Source of the DNA: Thermaurantiacus tibetensis
Lineage (GTDB): Bacteria; Pseudomonadota; Alphaproteobacteria; Sphingomonadales; Sphingomonadaceae
Direction of reading: 5' to 3'
DNA: 64,000 bases
Assembly (NCBI RefSeq): GCF_015354055.1
Contig: NZ_JACHTM010000001.1
Span: 372,001-436,000, forward strand
Part shown: positions 30,265 through 39,882 of the stretch, piece by piece
Numbering within the stretch: the stretch's first letter is position 1
How the letters are laid out: each line of letters opens with the position of its first letter
The notes under the pieces: model-generated
Database searches by the model: none
Seen by the model: only the letters and a program-made list of their open reading frames with translations
Told to the model about the DNA's origin: nothing
Position numbers and translations under genes: made by a program

Positions 30265-31476
30265 ATGACCGAGGCCTACATCTACGACGCCGTGCGCACG
30301 CCCCGGGGCAAGGGCCGCAAGGACGGCGCGCTCCACGAGATCACCCCCATCCAGCTCGCCACCCAGGTGCTCGAGGCCATCCGCGACCGCAACGGGCTCG
30401 ACACCGCGCTTGTCGACGACGTGATCCTCGGCTGCGTCGCACCCGTCGGCGAACAGGGCGCCGACATCGCCCGCATCGCCGTCCTGAACGCCGGCTACGC
30501 CCAGACGACGGCTGGCGTGCAGGTGAACCGCTTCTGCGCCTCGGGCCTCGAAGCCTGCAACATCGCCGCCGCCAAGGTGATCGCCGGCGAAGCCGACTTC
30601 GCCATCGGCGGCGGGGTGGAGAGCATGTCGCGCGTGCCCATGGGCTCGGATGGCGGCGCCTGGGCCATGGACCCGGCGGTCGCCTTCCGGACCTACTTCA
30701 TGCCCCAGGGCATCGGCGCCGACCTTATCGCCACCATCGATGGCTTCTCCCGCGACGACGTCGATGCCTATGCGGTGGAGTCCCAGCGCCGTGCCGCCAT
30801 CGCCTGGAAGGAGGGCCGGTTCGCGAAGTCGATCGTGCCGGTGAAGGACGTGATCGGCGAGGTGGTGCTCGACCATGACGAGCACATGCGCCCCGGCACC
30901 GACATGCAGTCGCTCGCCTCGCTCCAGCCCTCGTTCGCCGGCATCGGCGAGCAGATGCCGGGCTTCGACGAGATCGCGAAAATCCGCTACCCCGAGGTGG
31001 AGCGGGTGAACCATGTCCACCACGCCGGCAACTCGAGCGGCATCGTCGACGGAGCGTCGGCCGTCCTCATCGGCTCGAAGGCGGCGGGCGAGAAGGCGGG
31101 TCTCAAGCCCCGCGCCCGCATCCGCGGCATGGCCTCGATCGGCTCTGAGCCGGCCATCATGCTGACCGGCCCCACCTATGTGACGCAGAAGCTGCTGAAG
31201 CGGCTCGGCATGACCAAGGACGACATCGATCTCTTCGAGCTCAACGAGGCGTTTGCGAGCGTCGTGCTGCGGATGATGAAGCACATGGACATCCCGCACG
31301 AGAAGATGAACGTGAACGGAGGCGCGATCGCCATGGGCCATCCGCTGGGTGCGACGGGGGGCATGATCCTCGGCACCGTGCTCGACGAGCTGGAGCGGCG
31401 CGACCTGTCGACCGCGCTCGTCACCCTGTGCGTCGGCGCCGGCATGGGCACCGCCGCCGTCATCGAGCGGGTCTGA
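30265..31476 (+). CDS. fadA: Acetyl-CoA C-acyltransferase (thiolase)
   Basis: 403-aa thiolase catalysing the final cleavage of beta-oxidation. The acyl-accepting cysteine is Cys91 in [24 protein letters not shown] carries the active-site histidine and CVGAGMG the second cysteine. [12 protein letters not shown] is the conserved middle loop. Chosen ATG 30265 follows GGAGGA; an earlier start would add 16 unconserved residues. Partner of the multifunctional protein encoded 54 bp downstream. Exact chain-length preference is unknown. Confidence 0.94.
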   Translation: MTEAYIYDAVRTPRGKGRKDGALHEITPIQLATQVLEAIRDRNGLDTALVDDVILGCVAPVGEQGADIARIAVLNAGYAQTTAGVQVNRFCASGLEACNIAAAKVIAGEADFAIGGGVESMSRVPMGSDGGAWAMDPAVAFRTYFMPQGIGADLIATIDGFSRDDVDAYAVESQRRAAIAWKEGRFAKSIVPVKDVIGEVVLDHDEHMRPGTDMQSLASLQPSFAGIGEQMPGFDEIAKIRYPEVERVNHVHHAGNSSGIVDGASAVLIGSKAAGEKAGLKPRARIRGMASIGSEPAIMLTGPTYVTQKLLKRLGMTKDDIDLFELNEAFASVVLRMMKHMDIPHEKMNVNGGAIAMGHPLGATGGMILGTVLDELERRDLSTALVTLCVGAGMGTAAVIERV

Positions 31477-31529
31477 GCGCGCTCTTGCGCCGTGCCGCCC
31501 CCAGACGACCAGATCTCCGGAGACCCTGA

Positions 31530-33722
31530 ATGACCGACACCGCCATCCGCCAGGAGCTCGATGCCGACGGCATCCTCCTCCTCACCATCGACTGCCCCGG
31601 CCTCTCGATGAACGTCATCAACGAGGCCGTGGCGCGCGATCTCGCCGCCGCGGTCGAGCGCATCCGCACCGACGAAAGCGTCAAGGGTGCCGTCATCACC
31701 TCGGGCAAGCCCTCGGGCTTCCTGGCCGGCGCGGACCTCAAGGGCATGAACTTCTCGGGCGACGGCTCTGCAGGCCCGGAAGGCGCGGCGGGCAAATCGC
31801 GCATGGCGCGCCTGTTCGAGGGCGTCTTTGCCCTGAACCGGCTGCTCCGCGACCTCGAGACGGCCGGCAAGCCGGTCGCAGCCGCCGTCAACGGCCTCGC
31901 GCTCGGTGGCGGGCTCGAGATCGTGCTCGCCTGCCACCACCGCGTCGTCGCCGACGACCCGAAGATCCAGCTCGGCCTTCCCGAAGTGCTCGTGGGCCTC
32001 TTCCCCGGCGCGGGCGGCACCCAGCGCCTGCCGCGCCTGATGGGCGTGCAGCCCGCCCTCATCTACCTCCTCCAGGGCAAGAACATGAGCCCGCAGGAGG
32101 CCCTCGGCTTCGGCGTGGTGCAGGAGCTCGCGCCGCGCGACGAGGTGGTGGCAAGGGCCAAGGCCTGGGTGAAGGCGAACCCCAGTGCCCACGTCCAGCC
32201 GTGGGACCGCAAGGACTTCAGGTTCCCCGGCGGCGTCGGCCACATGAACCCGGCCTTCGCCCAGACCTTCATCGCCGGCACCGCCATGGCCCACCGGCAG
32301 AGCTACGGGAACATGAACCAGGTGAAGGCCATCCTCTCTGCCGTCTACGAGGGCAGCCAGCTGCCGATGGACACCGCCATCCGGGTCGAGAGCAAGTATT
32401 TCGCGAAAGTGGTGGCCGACCCGCAGGCGGGCAACATGATCCGGTCGCTCTTCGTCTCGAAGCAGGCGGCCGAGAAGGGCGCGCGCCGGCCGAAGGATGA
32501 GCCGCCTGCCCCCACGCGCAAGCTTGCCATGCTGGGCGCCGGCCTCATGGGCGCGGGCATCGCCATGGTCTCGGCCCAGGCGGGAATCGAGGTCGTCCTC
32601 CTCGACCGCGACATGGAATCGGCCGAAAAGGGCAAGCGCTACACCGAGGAGCGCCTCAAGAAGCGCAACACCTCGCCTGACAAGATGGCCGAGATCCTCG
32701 GCCGGATCCACCCGACGACCGACTACAGGGACCTCGAGGGCTGCGATCTTGTCATCGAGGCCGTGTTCGAGGACCGCGAGATCAAGCGCCAGGTGACAGA
32801 GGCGACCGAGGCCGTCGTGGGCGCCGACACCATCTTCGGCTCCAACACCTCCACCCTTCCCATCACCGGGCTTGCCGAGGCGTGGAGCAGGCCCGAGAAC
32901 TTCATCGGCATCCACTTCTTCTCCCCCGTCGAGAAGATGCCGCTGGTCGAGATCATCGTGGGGCGCAAGACCGGAGCGCGGGCGATCGCCAAGGCGCTCG
33001 ACTATGTCGCCCAGATCCGCAAGACCCCGATCGTCGTCAATGACAGCCGCGGCTTCTACACCAGCCGCTGCTTCGGCACCTTCGTCCAGGAGGGTCTCGC
33101 CCTCCTCGGCGAGGGGGTGAAGCCCGCGCTCATCGAGAACGTCGCCCGGCACATGGGGATGCCGGTGGGGCCGCTTGCAGTCAACGACGAGGTCGGGCTC
33201 GACCTCGGCTACAAGGTCGCCCAGCAGACGAAGAAGGACCTCGGCGACGCCTACCGGCCCGGCCCGGGCGAAGCGGTGATCGAAACCATGGTCGGGCTCG
33301 GCCGCCATGGCCGCAAGAACGGCAAGGGCTTCTACGTCTATCCCGAGGATGGCTCGCCCAAGTTCCTCTGGCCCGAGCTCTCCGCCCACTTCCCGCTGGC
33401 CGCCACCCAGCCGGCGCCCGAGGCGGTGAAGGAGCGCCTCCTGTTCCGCCAGCTGGTCGAATGCGCCCGCTGCTTTGCCGAAGGGGTGCTCGAGACGCCC
33501 GAGGACGGCGACCTGGGGGCCATCTTCGGCTGGGGCTTCGCGCCCTTCACCGGCGGCCCCTTCAGCCACATGGACACGCTGGGGCTTGCCCATGTCGTCG
33601 CCACGCTCGACCGCCTGGCAGCAGCCCATGGCGAGCGCTTCGCGCCGCCGCCGCTCCTGCGCGAGATGGCGGAAAAGGGCGAGACCTTCTACGGCCGCGC
33701 CGCGGCCCGGAAGGCCGCCTGA
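31530..33722 (+). CDS. fadJ: Beta-oxidation multifunctional protein (enoyl-CoA hydratase / 3-hydroxyacyl-CoA dehydrogenase)
   Basis: 730-aa bifunctional enzyme. Residues 1-200 are a crotonase domain with both expected sites (NGLALGGGLEI; LPEVLVGLFPGAGGTQRL). From about residue 330 a Rossmann domain begins (LGAGLMGAGIAMVSAQAG) followed by the 3-hydroxyacyl-CoA dehydrogenase domain with the active-site HFFSPVEKMPLVEI. It hydrates and oxidises the products of the upstream dehydrogenase for the thiolase. GGAG precedes the start. A perfect hairpin 30 bp after the stop probably ends the operon. Confidence 0.94.
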   Translation: MTDTAIRQELDADGILLLTIDCPGLSMNVINEAVARDLAAAVERIRTDESVKGAVITSGKPSGFLAGADLKGMNFSGDGSAGPEGAAGKSRMARLFEGVFALNRLLRDLETAGKPVAAAVNGLALGGGLEIVLACHHRVVADDPKIQLGLPEVLVGLFPGAGGTQRLPRLMGVQPALIYLLQGKNMSPQEALGFGVVQELAPRDEVVARAKAWVKANPSAHVQPWDRKDFRFPGGVGHMNPAFAQTFIAGTAMAHRQSYGNMNQVKAILSAVYEGSQLPMDTAIRVESKYFAKVVADPQAGNMIRSLFVSKQAAEKGARRPKDEPPAPTRKLAMLGAGLMGAGIAMVSAQAGIEVVLLDRDMESAEKGKRYTEERLKKRNTSPDKMAEILGRIHPTTDYRDLEGCDLVIEAVFEDREIKRQVTEATEAVVGADTIFGSNTSTLPITGLAEAWSRPENFIGIHFFSPVEKMPLVEIIVGRKTGARAIAKALDYVAQIRKTPIVVNDSRGFYTSRCFGTFVQEGLALLGEGVKPALIENVARHMGMPVGPLAVNDEVGLDLGYKVAQQTKKDLGDAYRPGPGEAVIETMVGLGRHGRKNGKGFYVYPEDGSPKFLWPELSAHFPLAATQPAPEAVKERLLFRQLVECARCFAEGVLETPEDGDLGAIFGWGFAPFTGGPFSHMDTLGLAHVVATLDRLAAAHGERFAPPPLLREMAEKGETFYGRAAARKAA

Positions 33723-33751
33723 TCGCGGACGAGGCGGGTGAGACCAAGGCG

Positions 33752-33776
33752 CCCCGGCGCAACCCTCGCGCCGGGG
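33752..33776 (+). terminator. Terminator-like hairpin after fadJ
   Basis: CCCCGGCGC (33752-33760) and GCGCCGGGG (33768-33776) form a perfect 9-bp stem with a 7-nt loop, 30 bp after the fadJ stop. The trailing sequence is GGTTCC, with no proper T-run. Its placement at the end of the beta-oxidation operon supports a terminator role. Confidence 0.55.
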
Positions 33777-33853
33777 GGTTCCGGTCGCCCCTGCTCCTTG
33801 CCGAATCGCTGCCGGAACCGTAGGCTGACCCTGCCCCGCATCAGGAGGGTCTC

Positions 33854-34615
33854 ATGCGCGCCTCCCTTTCCGCAAGCGTGGGCCTTGCCGTCTCTGCTGC
33901 AGCCACGCTGTCAGCCGCTGGCCCGGCGCGGGCGGCGAAGCCGCTTACCGGCTCGGTTCTGATCGAGTGGTTCACGGTGACGGCGAGCGGAGCCGGCGAC
34001 TTCGAGACCTATTGCTGCAGCGATGTCCGCCTCGACATGGTCAGGACGACGCTCGGCCCCAACGGCAAGCCGGTCCTGAACCCGGCTTCGGTCGGCCCGC
34101 AGAACTTCACCGGCGTCGACCCGGTCACCGGCGAGCTGCAATGGTGGTCGCCCGGCACCACGGCCGGCGGCGACATCGTGACCGCCACCGGGACCAGCAT
34201 CGTGAGCTTCCCGTTCAGCGACTTCAGCCTGTTTCCGCCCAACGGTGGCGGATCCTCGAACGCCAGCGGCTTCCAGACCCTCGTTCTGAGCGGGCTCATC
34301 TTCACGCCCAAGCCGATCCTCTTGACCTTCAGCCTGGCAGCCGACGATGACGCCTTCCTGTTCGTGAACAGCAAGCTGGTGACGGGAATTGGTGGTGTGC
34401 ACCCGCATACCGCCGCGCCGATGGGGACAGTTCTCGTCAAGCCCGGCACGACGCCGTTCAACCTGTTTTATGCCGACCGGCACTCGACCGGTGCGTCGCT
34501 CGACATATCGGCGACCTATGCCGTCGTGCCCGAACCCGGCATCTGGGCCATGCTGATTGCCGGCTTCGGCCTGGTTGGTTTTGCCGCACGCCGCACGCGT
34601 CCGATGCACGCCTGA
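33854..34615 (+). CDS. PEP-CTERM protein with a fibro-slime-like domain
   Basis: 253-aa exported protein. Signal peptide at residues 1-28 (cleavage after GPARAA); C-terminal sorting signal PEPGIWAMLIAGFG, a hydrophobic helix and an Arg pair, the PEP-CTERM form found in sphingomonads. The middle region has a pattern of fibro-slime/PA14-type domains: SLAADDDAFLFVNSKLV, GGVHP, then FNLFYADRHSTGASLDI. These domains bind carbohydrate or build matrix in other bacteria. AGGAGGG precedes the start. No exosortase is encoded here, so processing genes lie elsewhere. Confidence 0.78.
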   Translation: MRASLSASVGLAVSAAATLSAAGPARAAKPLTGSVLIEWFTVTASGAGDFETYCCSDVRLDMVRTTLGPNGKPVLNPASVGPQNFTGVDPVTGELQWWSPGTTAGGDIVTATGTSIVSFPFSDFSLFPPNGGGSSNASGFQTLVLSGLIFTPKPILLTFSLAADDDAFLFVNSKLVTGIGGVHPHTAAPMGTVLVKPGTTPFNLFYADRHSTGASLDISATYAVVPEPGIWAMLIAGFGLVGFAARRTRPMHA

Positions 34616-34731
34616 ATGAAGCAGCCGATTGCCGGGCCAGCGGCGGCGCCCGCGCGCCCGCCCCCCGGGCGAACGCTCCTATGCGAAATGGCGGCTTCCG
34701 GCCCGGAAGCTTTCGGCTCCAAGAGGCACCC

Positions 34732-35691
34732 ATGACGATACATACCCCGCTGTGTGACCTGCTTGAAGTCGAGCACCCGGTGATGCTCGCCGGCATGGGC
34801 GGAGTCTCCTACGCCGAGGTGTGCGCGGCCGTCTCCGCGGCCGGCGGCTTCGGCTCGCTCGGCATGGCCGGCACCAGCCCAAAGTTCATCGAAAGCCAGA
34901 TGAAGCGGGTGCGCGAGCTGACCGATCGGCCGTTCGGAGTTGACCTGCTCGCTGCCCAGCCCGAGACGCTCACCGCCTCGGTCGAGGTCATCATCGCCCA
35001 CGGCGCGAAGGCCTTCATCGCCGGGCTCGGCGTTCCCTACCCGATCGTCAAGCAGCTGAAGGATGCGGGCATTCTTGTCGCCGCCATGGTTGGCAAGGTG
35101 GAGCACGCGGTGAAGGCGGAAGCTGCCGGCTGCGACTTCGTGATCGCCCAGGGCACCGAGGGCGGGGGCCACACGGGGGCCGTCGCTTCGGTGGCGCTCT
35201 GGCCGCAGGTGGTCGATGCGGTGAAGATCCCGGTGGTGGCGGCCGGCGGCCTGTACGATGGCAGGGGCCTCGCCGCAGCACTGGCGCTCGGCTGCGTGGG
35301 CGTGTGGATGGGGACCCGCTTCATCGCAAGCGAGGAAGCGCACGCGGGGCAGGTCTACAAGGACGCGATCGTGAAGATGACCGAGGCCGACACGGTCATT
35401 TCCCGCGGCTTCACCGGCAAAACGCTGCGGGCCATCCGCAACCGGACGACCGAGCGGTTCGAGAAGGAGCCGGTGAAGCCCTTCCCGCTCCAGGTGATGG
35501 AGTCGGCCCAGGAGAACCGGCTCGGGCCGATTGCCGGCATCACCGAGAACCTCGACCCCGAAACCCAGTGCTTCGCCGCCGGCCAGGGCGGGGGCGGGGT
35601 CCGCGAGATCCTGCCCTGCCGCACCATCGTCGAGCGGACGGTGGCCGAGGCGCAGGCGGTGCTCGGCCGGCTCGGAAAGCTCGCGGCGTGA
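34732..35691 (+). CDS. Nitronate monooxygenase / 2-nitropropane dioxygenase family protein
   Basis: 319-aa FMN-dependent TIM barrel. PVMLAGMGGVSYAEVCAAVS opens the family; GTEGGGHTG near residue 145 includes the histidine important for catalysis; VVAAGGLYDGRGLAAALALG binds FMN phosphate. Such enzymes oxidise nitronates, but some members act as reductases in other pathways. ATG 34732 is preceded by AAGAGG; a frame extension upstream to 34681 is not conserved. Its stop overlaps the GTG start of an SDR gene, indicating coupled expression. Confidence 0.9.
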   Translation: MTIHTPLCDLLEVEHPVMLAGMGGVSYAEVCAAVSAAGGFGSLGMAGTSPKFIESQMKRVRELTDRPFGVDLLAAQPETLTASVEVIIAHGAKAFIAGLGVPYPIVKQLKDAGILVAAMVGKVEHAVKAEAAGCDFVIAQGTEGGGHTGAVASVALWPQVVDAVKIPVVAAGGLYDGRGLAAALALGCVGVWMGTRFIASEEAHAGQVYKDAIVKMTEADTVISRGFTGKTLRAIRNRTTERFEKEPVKPFPLQVMESAQENRLGPIAGITENLDPETQCFAAGQGGGGVREILPCRTIVERTVAEAQAVLGRLGKLAA

Positions 35692-36467
35692 CCGGGCGCC
35701 TCGAGGGCAAGACCGCCGTCGTCGTCGGCGCGGCCGGCACGAACAATGCCGGCCAGGCGATCGCCCGCCGCTTCGCCAGGGAAGGCGCGACCGTGCTCGT
35801 TGCGGGCCGGAAGGAAGAGCCGCTCAAGGCCCTTGCCGAGGAGATCGGCGGCCACTTCGCCCTCGTCGACATCCGCCACCGGCCTGAGGTGGAGGCGCTC
35901 CGCGACACGGCGCTCGCCAAGCTCGGGGGCCGAGTCGACATCCTCGTCAACTGCGCCGGGATCGGCCTGCTCCGGCCGCTCGAGGAGGTGACGGAGGAGG
36001 ACCTCGAGCTCATGTCCGCCCTCCAGTTCAAGGGCGTGCACCACCTGCTCCAGGCCTTCGTGCCCGTCATGGCCGCGCAGGGCGGGGGCGCGATCCTGCA
36101 AGTCTCCTCGGCGACGACCGATCGGGTCATCGACAACCACGCCGCCTACATCGCGACCAAGGCCGCGGGCGACGCGCTCATCCGCTGCATCGCCAACCAG
36201 TATGGCGCGAAGGGGATCCGCGCCAACTCCCTCGTGCCCGGCCTCATGGCCACGCCCATGACGGCCGACGCGATGCAGGTGCCGGGGCTCGAGGCCAGGT
36301 TCGCGAAGGAATATCCCCTGGGCCGCATCGGCACGGTCGAGGATCTCGCCGCAGCGGCCGTCTTCGCGGCGTCCGACGAATGCTTCATGACCGGCCAGGC
36401 CCTCCAGGTGAACGGCGGGCTCACGCTCCGGCGCAACCCGACGTCGGCCGAGCTGTTCGGCGCCTAG
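35688..36467 (+). CDS. SDR family oxidoreductase coupled to the nitronate monooxygenase-like gene
   Basis: 259-aa SDR starting with GTG (GTGA overlap with the upstream stop). The Rossmann glycine motif is unusual: VVGAAGTNNAGQAIA instead of TGxxxGIG, with two asparagines inside. The remaining landmarks are normal: NCAGIG near residue 85, serine in VSSATT, YIATKAA with Tyr/Lys, and a VTGQ-like ending (MTGQALQVNGG). The role of this pair is unknown. Its TAG stop shares CTAG with the convergent DUF2794 gene. Confidence 0.86.
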   Translation: MTGRLEGKTAVVVGAAGTNNAGQAIARRFAREGATVLVAGRKEEPLKALAEEIGGHFALVDIRHRPEVEALRDTALAKLGGRVDILVNCAGIGLLRPLEEVTEEDLELMSALQFKGVHHLLQAFVPVMAAQGGGAILQVSSATTDRVIDNHAAYIATKAAGDALIRCIANQYGAKGIRANSLVPGLMATPMTADAMQVPGLEARFAKEYPLGRIGTVEDLAAAAVFAASDECFMTGQALQVNGGLTLRRNPTSAELFGA

Positions 36468-36799
36468 GCCCCGGCCTCGACAAGCTTCAGAAGCCGGCGC
36501 TTCAGCGGCGCGAGCACGGCGGCAAGATCATGCCCGCGCTTCAGCACGGCGCCCGCCTCCGAGACGAGCGCATAGGGCCCCTGCCGGGCGCGCGGATCCT
36601 TGACGATCCGGTACTCGGGTCGCTCGGCGGCGCGGCGGAAGGCGGAGAAGGTGGCGGCCGTCGGCGCGTGGTCGATCGCATAGTCGCGCCACACGCCCGC
36701 CGCCACCATCTGCCCGTAGAGCCGCATGATCTGGTCGAGCTCCTGGCGTTCGAACACCACCTGCCGTCCGCGCGCCGGCAGCGGGACGACGTGGGTCAC
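36464..36799 (-). CDS. DUF2794 protein
   Basis: 111-aa protein of the alphaproteobacterial DUF2794 family, recognised by [30 protein letters not shown]-like content near the N-terminus and the [18 protein letters not shown] segment. It is basic, soluble and without a signal peptide. It starts with a GTG overlapping the serine acetyltransferase stop (GTGA on the minus strand). Function unknown. The coupling to cysE is the only functional hint. Confidence 0.82.
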   Translation of the reverse strand: MTHVVPLPARGRQVVFERQELDQIMRLYGQMVAAGVWRDYAIDHAPTAATFSAFRRAAERPEYRIVKDPRARQGPYALVSEAGAVLKRGHDLAAVLAPLKRRLLKLVEAGA

Positions 36800-37467
36800 G
36801 CCGCGTCCGACGCCTTCGCGAGCAGCCGCTCGAGCTGCGCCACCCGGGCCTTCAGCGCCTCGAGCTCGCACTTCATGAGCTCGTGGCGCTGGGTCACGGG
36901 GTCGAACACCTCCGAGCAGGGCGTGCCATAGGGCACGAACGCCGGCTCCTCCTTCACCACCACGGGGATCGGCCGGGCCGGGATTCCGACCATGGTGGCA
37001 CCCGCCGGCACGTCCTTGGTGACGACGGCATTGGCACCGATCCGCGCGCCGTCGCCCACGCGGATGGGCCCGAGGATGGCAGCCCCCAGCGAGATGACCA
37101 CGCCGTTGCCGATGGTCGGGTGGCGCTTGCCGCCGATGCCGCTTGCGGGGTTGGTGCCGCCGAGCGTCGCCCCCTGGTAGATGGTGACGTCGTCGCCGAT
37201 CTCGGCAGTCTCGCCGATGACGACGAAGCCATGGTCGATGAAGAGGTTGCGGCCAATCCGCGCGCCGGGGTGGATGTCGATCGCGGTCAGGAACCGGCTG
37301 AGGTGGTTGACGACGCGCGCCAGGAAGAAGAGCCGCGCGCGGTAGAGCGCGTGGGCGATGCGGTGGAAGCCGAGCGCCCAGACGCCCGGGTAGGTCAGGA
37401 TCTCGAGGCGCGAGCGGGGCGCGGGGTCCCGCGCCTTGACGCTTGCCAGATAGGTTCCGAGGCCCAT
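36796..37467 (-). CDS. cysE: Serine O-acetyltransferase
   Basis: 223-aa enzyme making O-acetylserine, the carbon skeleton for cysteine. It is the short EpsC-type form: a helical N-terminus ([19 protein letters not shown]), then left-handed beta-helix hexapeptide repeats from about residue 65. The active-site region [16 protein letters not shown] and [12 protein letters not shown] are clear. A C-terminal coiled-coil-like helix of about 30 residues ends the chain. Start ATG at 37467 follows GGGAG. A TauE/SafE permease gene is divergent 150 bp away. Confidence 0.92.
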   Translation of the reverse strand: MGLGTYLASVKARDPAPRSRLEILTYPGVWALGFHRIAHALYRARLFFLARVVNHLSRFLTAIDIHPGARIGRNLFIDHGFVVIGETAEIGDDVTIYQGATLGGTNPASGIGGKRHPTIGNGVVISLGAAILGPIRVGDGARIGANAVVTKDVPAGATMVGIPARPIPVVVKEEPAFVPYGTPCSEVFDPVTQRHELMKCELEALKARVAQLERLLAKASDAA

Positions 37468-37617
37468 GCCCGCTCCCGTCGTCCAGCCGCTCCCCATAAG
37501 CCCTGACGGCAGCGCGCGCCAGTCCCGTCCCGCGCCCCGCGCCAAGGCGGTCTCTCCCCGGGCGTCGAAATGCTTCCTCGCTTCGGGCCCGGAAGCCACG
37601 GAGAGGGCCGGACCGAC

Positions 37618-38367
37618 ATGTTGGACCCCGGCTTCCTGCACTTCGTGGCGGTCGGCTTTGCCGCCCAGCTGGTCGACGGTGCACTTGGCATGGCGTTCGG
37701 CGTCGTCTCGACGACGGCCCTCATCGCCCTTGGCGTTCCGCCAGCGGCTGCCTCGGCCGGGGTCTACGCCGTCGAGACGGTGACGACCGGTGTCTCGGGG
37801 CTTTCGCACCTCCTCCTTCGGAACATCGCGTGGCCGCTCTTCCTGCGGATCGTCGTGCCGGGCGTGGGCGGCGCGATTCTCGGGGCCTGTCTCCTGGCGA
37901 CCATTCCGGCCGAGAAGGCGCGGCCGCTGGTGCAGGCCTATCTGGCCGTCGTCGGCCTCTGGATCTTCTGGCGGGGCCTGCGCCACCTGCACGTCGAGCG
38001 GCCGCCGCGGTTCGTCGCGCCCCTCGGGCTTGCGGGCGGGTTCCTCGATGCCGCGGGAGGAGGCGGCTGGGGCCCGATCGTGACGTCCAACCTGCTCATC
38101 CAGGGCGGCACTCCCCGGACCGTGGTGGGAACGGTCAATGCCGCCGAGTTCTTCGTGACCGCGGCTCCGACGGGGACGTTCCTTGCCGTCCTCGGGCCGG
38201 GGCTGGTGTCAAGGGCAATGCTGGGGCTCCTCGTCGGCGGCGTACTCGCCGCGCCCCTCGGCGCCTTCCTGGCCCGCCGGCTTGCGGCCGACACCCTCAT
38301 GATCCTCGTCGGCCTCGTGCTGACGGCGACAAGCCTCTTCGGCATCGTCCGCGCGCTCACCGGCTGA
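37618..38367 (+). CDS. TauE/SafE family (TSUP) sulfite/organosulfonate permease
   Basis: 249-aa inner-membrane protein with about eight hydrophobic helices in two repeats, each starting with a Gly-rich segment ([17 protein letters not shown] near residue 20; [18 protein letters not shown] near 140), the TSUP pattern. Members export sulfite, sulfoacetate or related anions. Start ATG 37618 is preceded by GGAGAGG. Being divergent from cysE is suggestive of a sulfur role, but this is inference. It overlaps the convergent cyclophilin gene by 11 bp. Confidence 0.87.
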   Translation: MLDPGFLHFVAVGFAAQLVDGALGMAFGVVSTTALIALGVPPAAASAGVYAVETVTTGVSGLSHLLLRNIAWPLFLRIVVPGVGGAILGACLLATIPAEKARPLVQAYLAVVGLWIFWRGLRHLHVERPPRFVAPLGLAGGFLDAAGGGGWGPIVTSNLLIQGGTPRTVVGTVNAAEFFVTAAPTGTFLAVLGPGLVSRAMLGLLVGGVLAAPLGAFLARRLAADTLMILVGLVLTATSLFGIVRALTG

Positions 38368-39226
38368 GCGCCGGCCGGATCGGGGGCAGGAGGTTGCAGA
38401 TGTCCGCACCCCCGGCAGGCCGCACGAAGAAGGGGTCGCGCCGGTTCGCCCGCGCGTCCACCCAGGCGGCGAAGGCCGCGCCGTCCGTCCGCATCACTTC
38501 GAACCGCGGCCGTTCGGCCTGGGGCATGTCGGCGCCAAGCCGCGCCGAGACGAGCTTCACATGCTGGTCGGCGCTTTCGTAAAAGCCGAGTGCGCCGGTG
38601 CCGCGGGGCAGCGCCGCGAGCGCCTCCGCGCCTTCCAGAACCCGGCCGACGAGCGCGATGTTGCGGTCGAGCTGGCGCGGCCCGTGGCCGATGACGAGGT
38701 AGAGCTCGGCGCCCGAGCCGGTGTCGGGGGGCATCTCCCGGCCCACCCCCACCATGCCGGGGCAGTGCGGCAGCCAGTGGGCCGTGCCGTCGGTCGCGAC
38801 CGCCCAGCCGCCGGCATGGCCCACGCGCGCCCCGTAGGAATCGGCGAAGGGAAGGGCCCGGAAGCCGGGCGGCAGGCCAGGTCGCTCGTAGCCGTCGTTC
38901 GGTCGGTGCGCGACCCCTTGCGGCAGCGGCACCTTCCCCGTCGGGTCGCCCCACTGGACGACATAATTGTCCTGGACGCGGACGATCGCGGCGTGGCGCG
39001 CGTACCAGCCGTCGCGCACCAGCGTACGGACGTTGGCGACGTGCGTCGGCGCGAAGGCAGGCGCGAGCTGCACCACCAGTCGGCGCGCTCCAGCGAAGTC
39101 GAGGACGAGCAGCTCCTCCGCCGGGACCGCCTGCCACGCCTCGGCAGGTGCGGCGGCGACGATTTCGGCAGGCGAGGGGGCGACCGCCGGTGCGGCAGCG
39201 AGGAGGAGCGCGGCAAGGAAAGCCAT
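38357..39226 (-). CDS. Exported cyclophilin-type peptidyl-prolyl isomerase
   Basis: 289-aa periplasmic protein. An N-terminal signal sequence ([13 protein letters not shown]) precedes a cyclophilin-fold domain: [37 protein letters not shown] (the active-site FxRV.xxFxxQxG region in diverged form), [26 protein letters not shown]. It is larger than PpiA because of inserts near residue 110. It probably helps fold envelope proteins. 32 bp separate it from the upstream ahpD stop on the same strand; the 3' end overlaps the TSUP gene by 11 bp. Confidence 0.85.
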   Translation of the reverse strand: MAFLAALLLAAAPAVAPSPAEIVAAAPAEAWQAVPAEELLVLDFAGARRLVVQLAPAFAPTHVANVRTLVRDGWYARHAAIVRVQDNYVVQWGDPTGKVPLPQGVAHRPNDGYERPGLPPGFRALPFADSYGARVGHAGGWAVATDGTAHWLPHCPGMVGVGREMPPDTGSGAELYLVIGHGPRQLDRNIALVGRVLEGAEALAALPRGTGALGFYESADQHVKLVSARLGADMPQAERPRFEVMRTDGAAFAAWVDARANRRDPFFVRPAGGADICNLLPPIRPALSR

Positions 39227-39258
39227 GCCCCACCCTGCCACGGGGCGCCCGCCTCCTG

Positions 39259-39777
39259 CTAGAGCGTGCGCAGCACCGCGCCCACGGCGTTGACGACGCT
39301 CGCCAGCCGCACCGCCGTCTGGATCGTCTCGGTCTTGACGCCGTGCTGCTGCAGCACCTTCTCGTGGCTGTCGATGCATGCGCCGCAGCCGTTGATCGCC
39401 GAGACGGCGAGGCAGAAGAGCTCGAAATCCGCCTTTTCGATTCCGGGCGCGCCGATCACGTTCATCCTGAGGCGCGCCGGAAGCGTCCGGTACTCGGGGT
39501 TAGAGGCGAGGTGCGTGAACCGGTAGTAGACGTTGTTCATGGCCATGATGGCCGCAGCGGCCCTGGCGGCATGAAGCGCCGCGGGCGAAAGCTTCGCCGC
39601 CGCCTCGGCCTCGGCGGCGCGCACGAGGGGCGCCACGCCGGTCGCATGCGCACAGGCCAGCAGCGCCCCGTACTTCTGCTGGTCGCTGAGACTGGCATCG
39701 GCCAGGAGGGAGGACAGGTTGAGCCGCAGGTCCTTCGCGTGATCGGGAAGGGTCTGGGCAAGGTCGGCAAGCGCCAT
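39259..39777 (-). CDS. ahpD: Alkyl hydroperoxidase AhpD
   Basis: 172-aa all-helical carboxymuconolactone-decarboxylase-fold protein. The redox motif is GCGACIDSHE (CxxC followed by His), with the relay glutamate and histidine upstream. AhpD reduces the peroxiredoxin AhpC in bacteria lacking AhpF. The ATG at 39777 has GGAG eight bases upstream; a GTG two codons earlier is a less likely start. A terminator-like hairpin lies between ahpC and this gene, so its expression may be lower than that of ahpC. Confidence 0.93.
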   Translation of the reverse strand: MALADLAQTLPDHAKDLRLNLSSLLADASLSDQQKYGALLACAHATGVAPLVRAAEAEAAAKLSPAALHAARAAAAIMAMNNVYYRFTHLASNPEYRTLPARLRMNVIGAPGIEKADFELFCLAVSAINGCGACIDSHEKVLQQHGVKTETIQTAVRLASVVNAVGAVLRTL

Positions 39778-39827
39778 GAGCACATCTCCACGAGGCAGCC
39801 GCGTCGGCGGCGGCAGGGGTTCGGCTG

Positions 39828-39865
39828 GAACGGAAAGGGGCCGGGCAGCCCTGCCGCCCGGCCCC
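39828..39865 (-). terminator. Intrinsic-type terminator between ahpC and ahpD
   Basis: On the minus strand GGGGCCGGGC (39865-39856) pairs with GCCCGGCCCC (39846-39837), a perfect 10-bp stem with a 9-nt loop, followed directly by TTTCCGTT. It is 18 bp after the ahpC stop. It probably partially terminates ahpC transcripts before ahpD, giving more peroxiredoxin than its reductant. Confidence 0.65.
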
Positions 39866-39882
39866 TCGCGCGGACAGACGGC

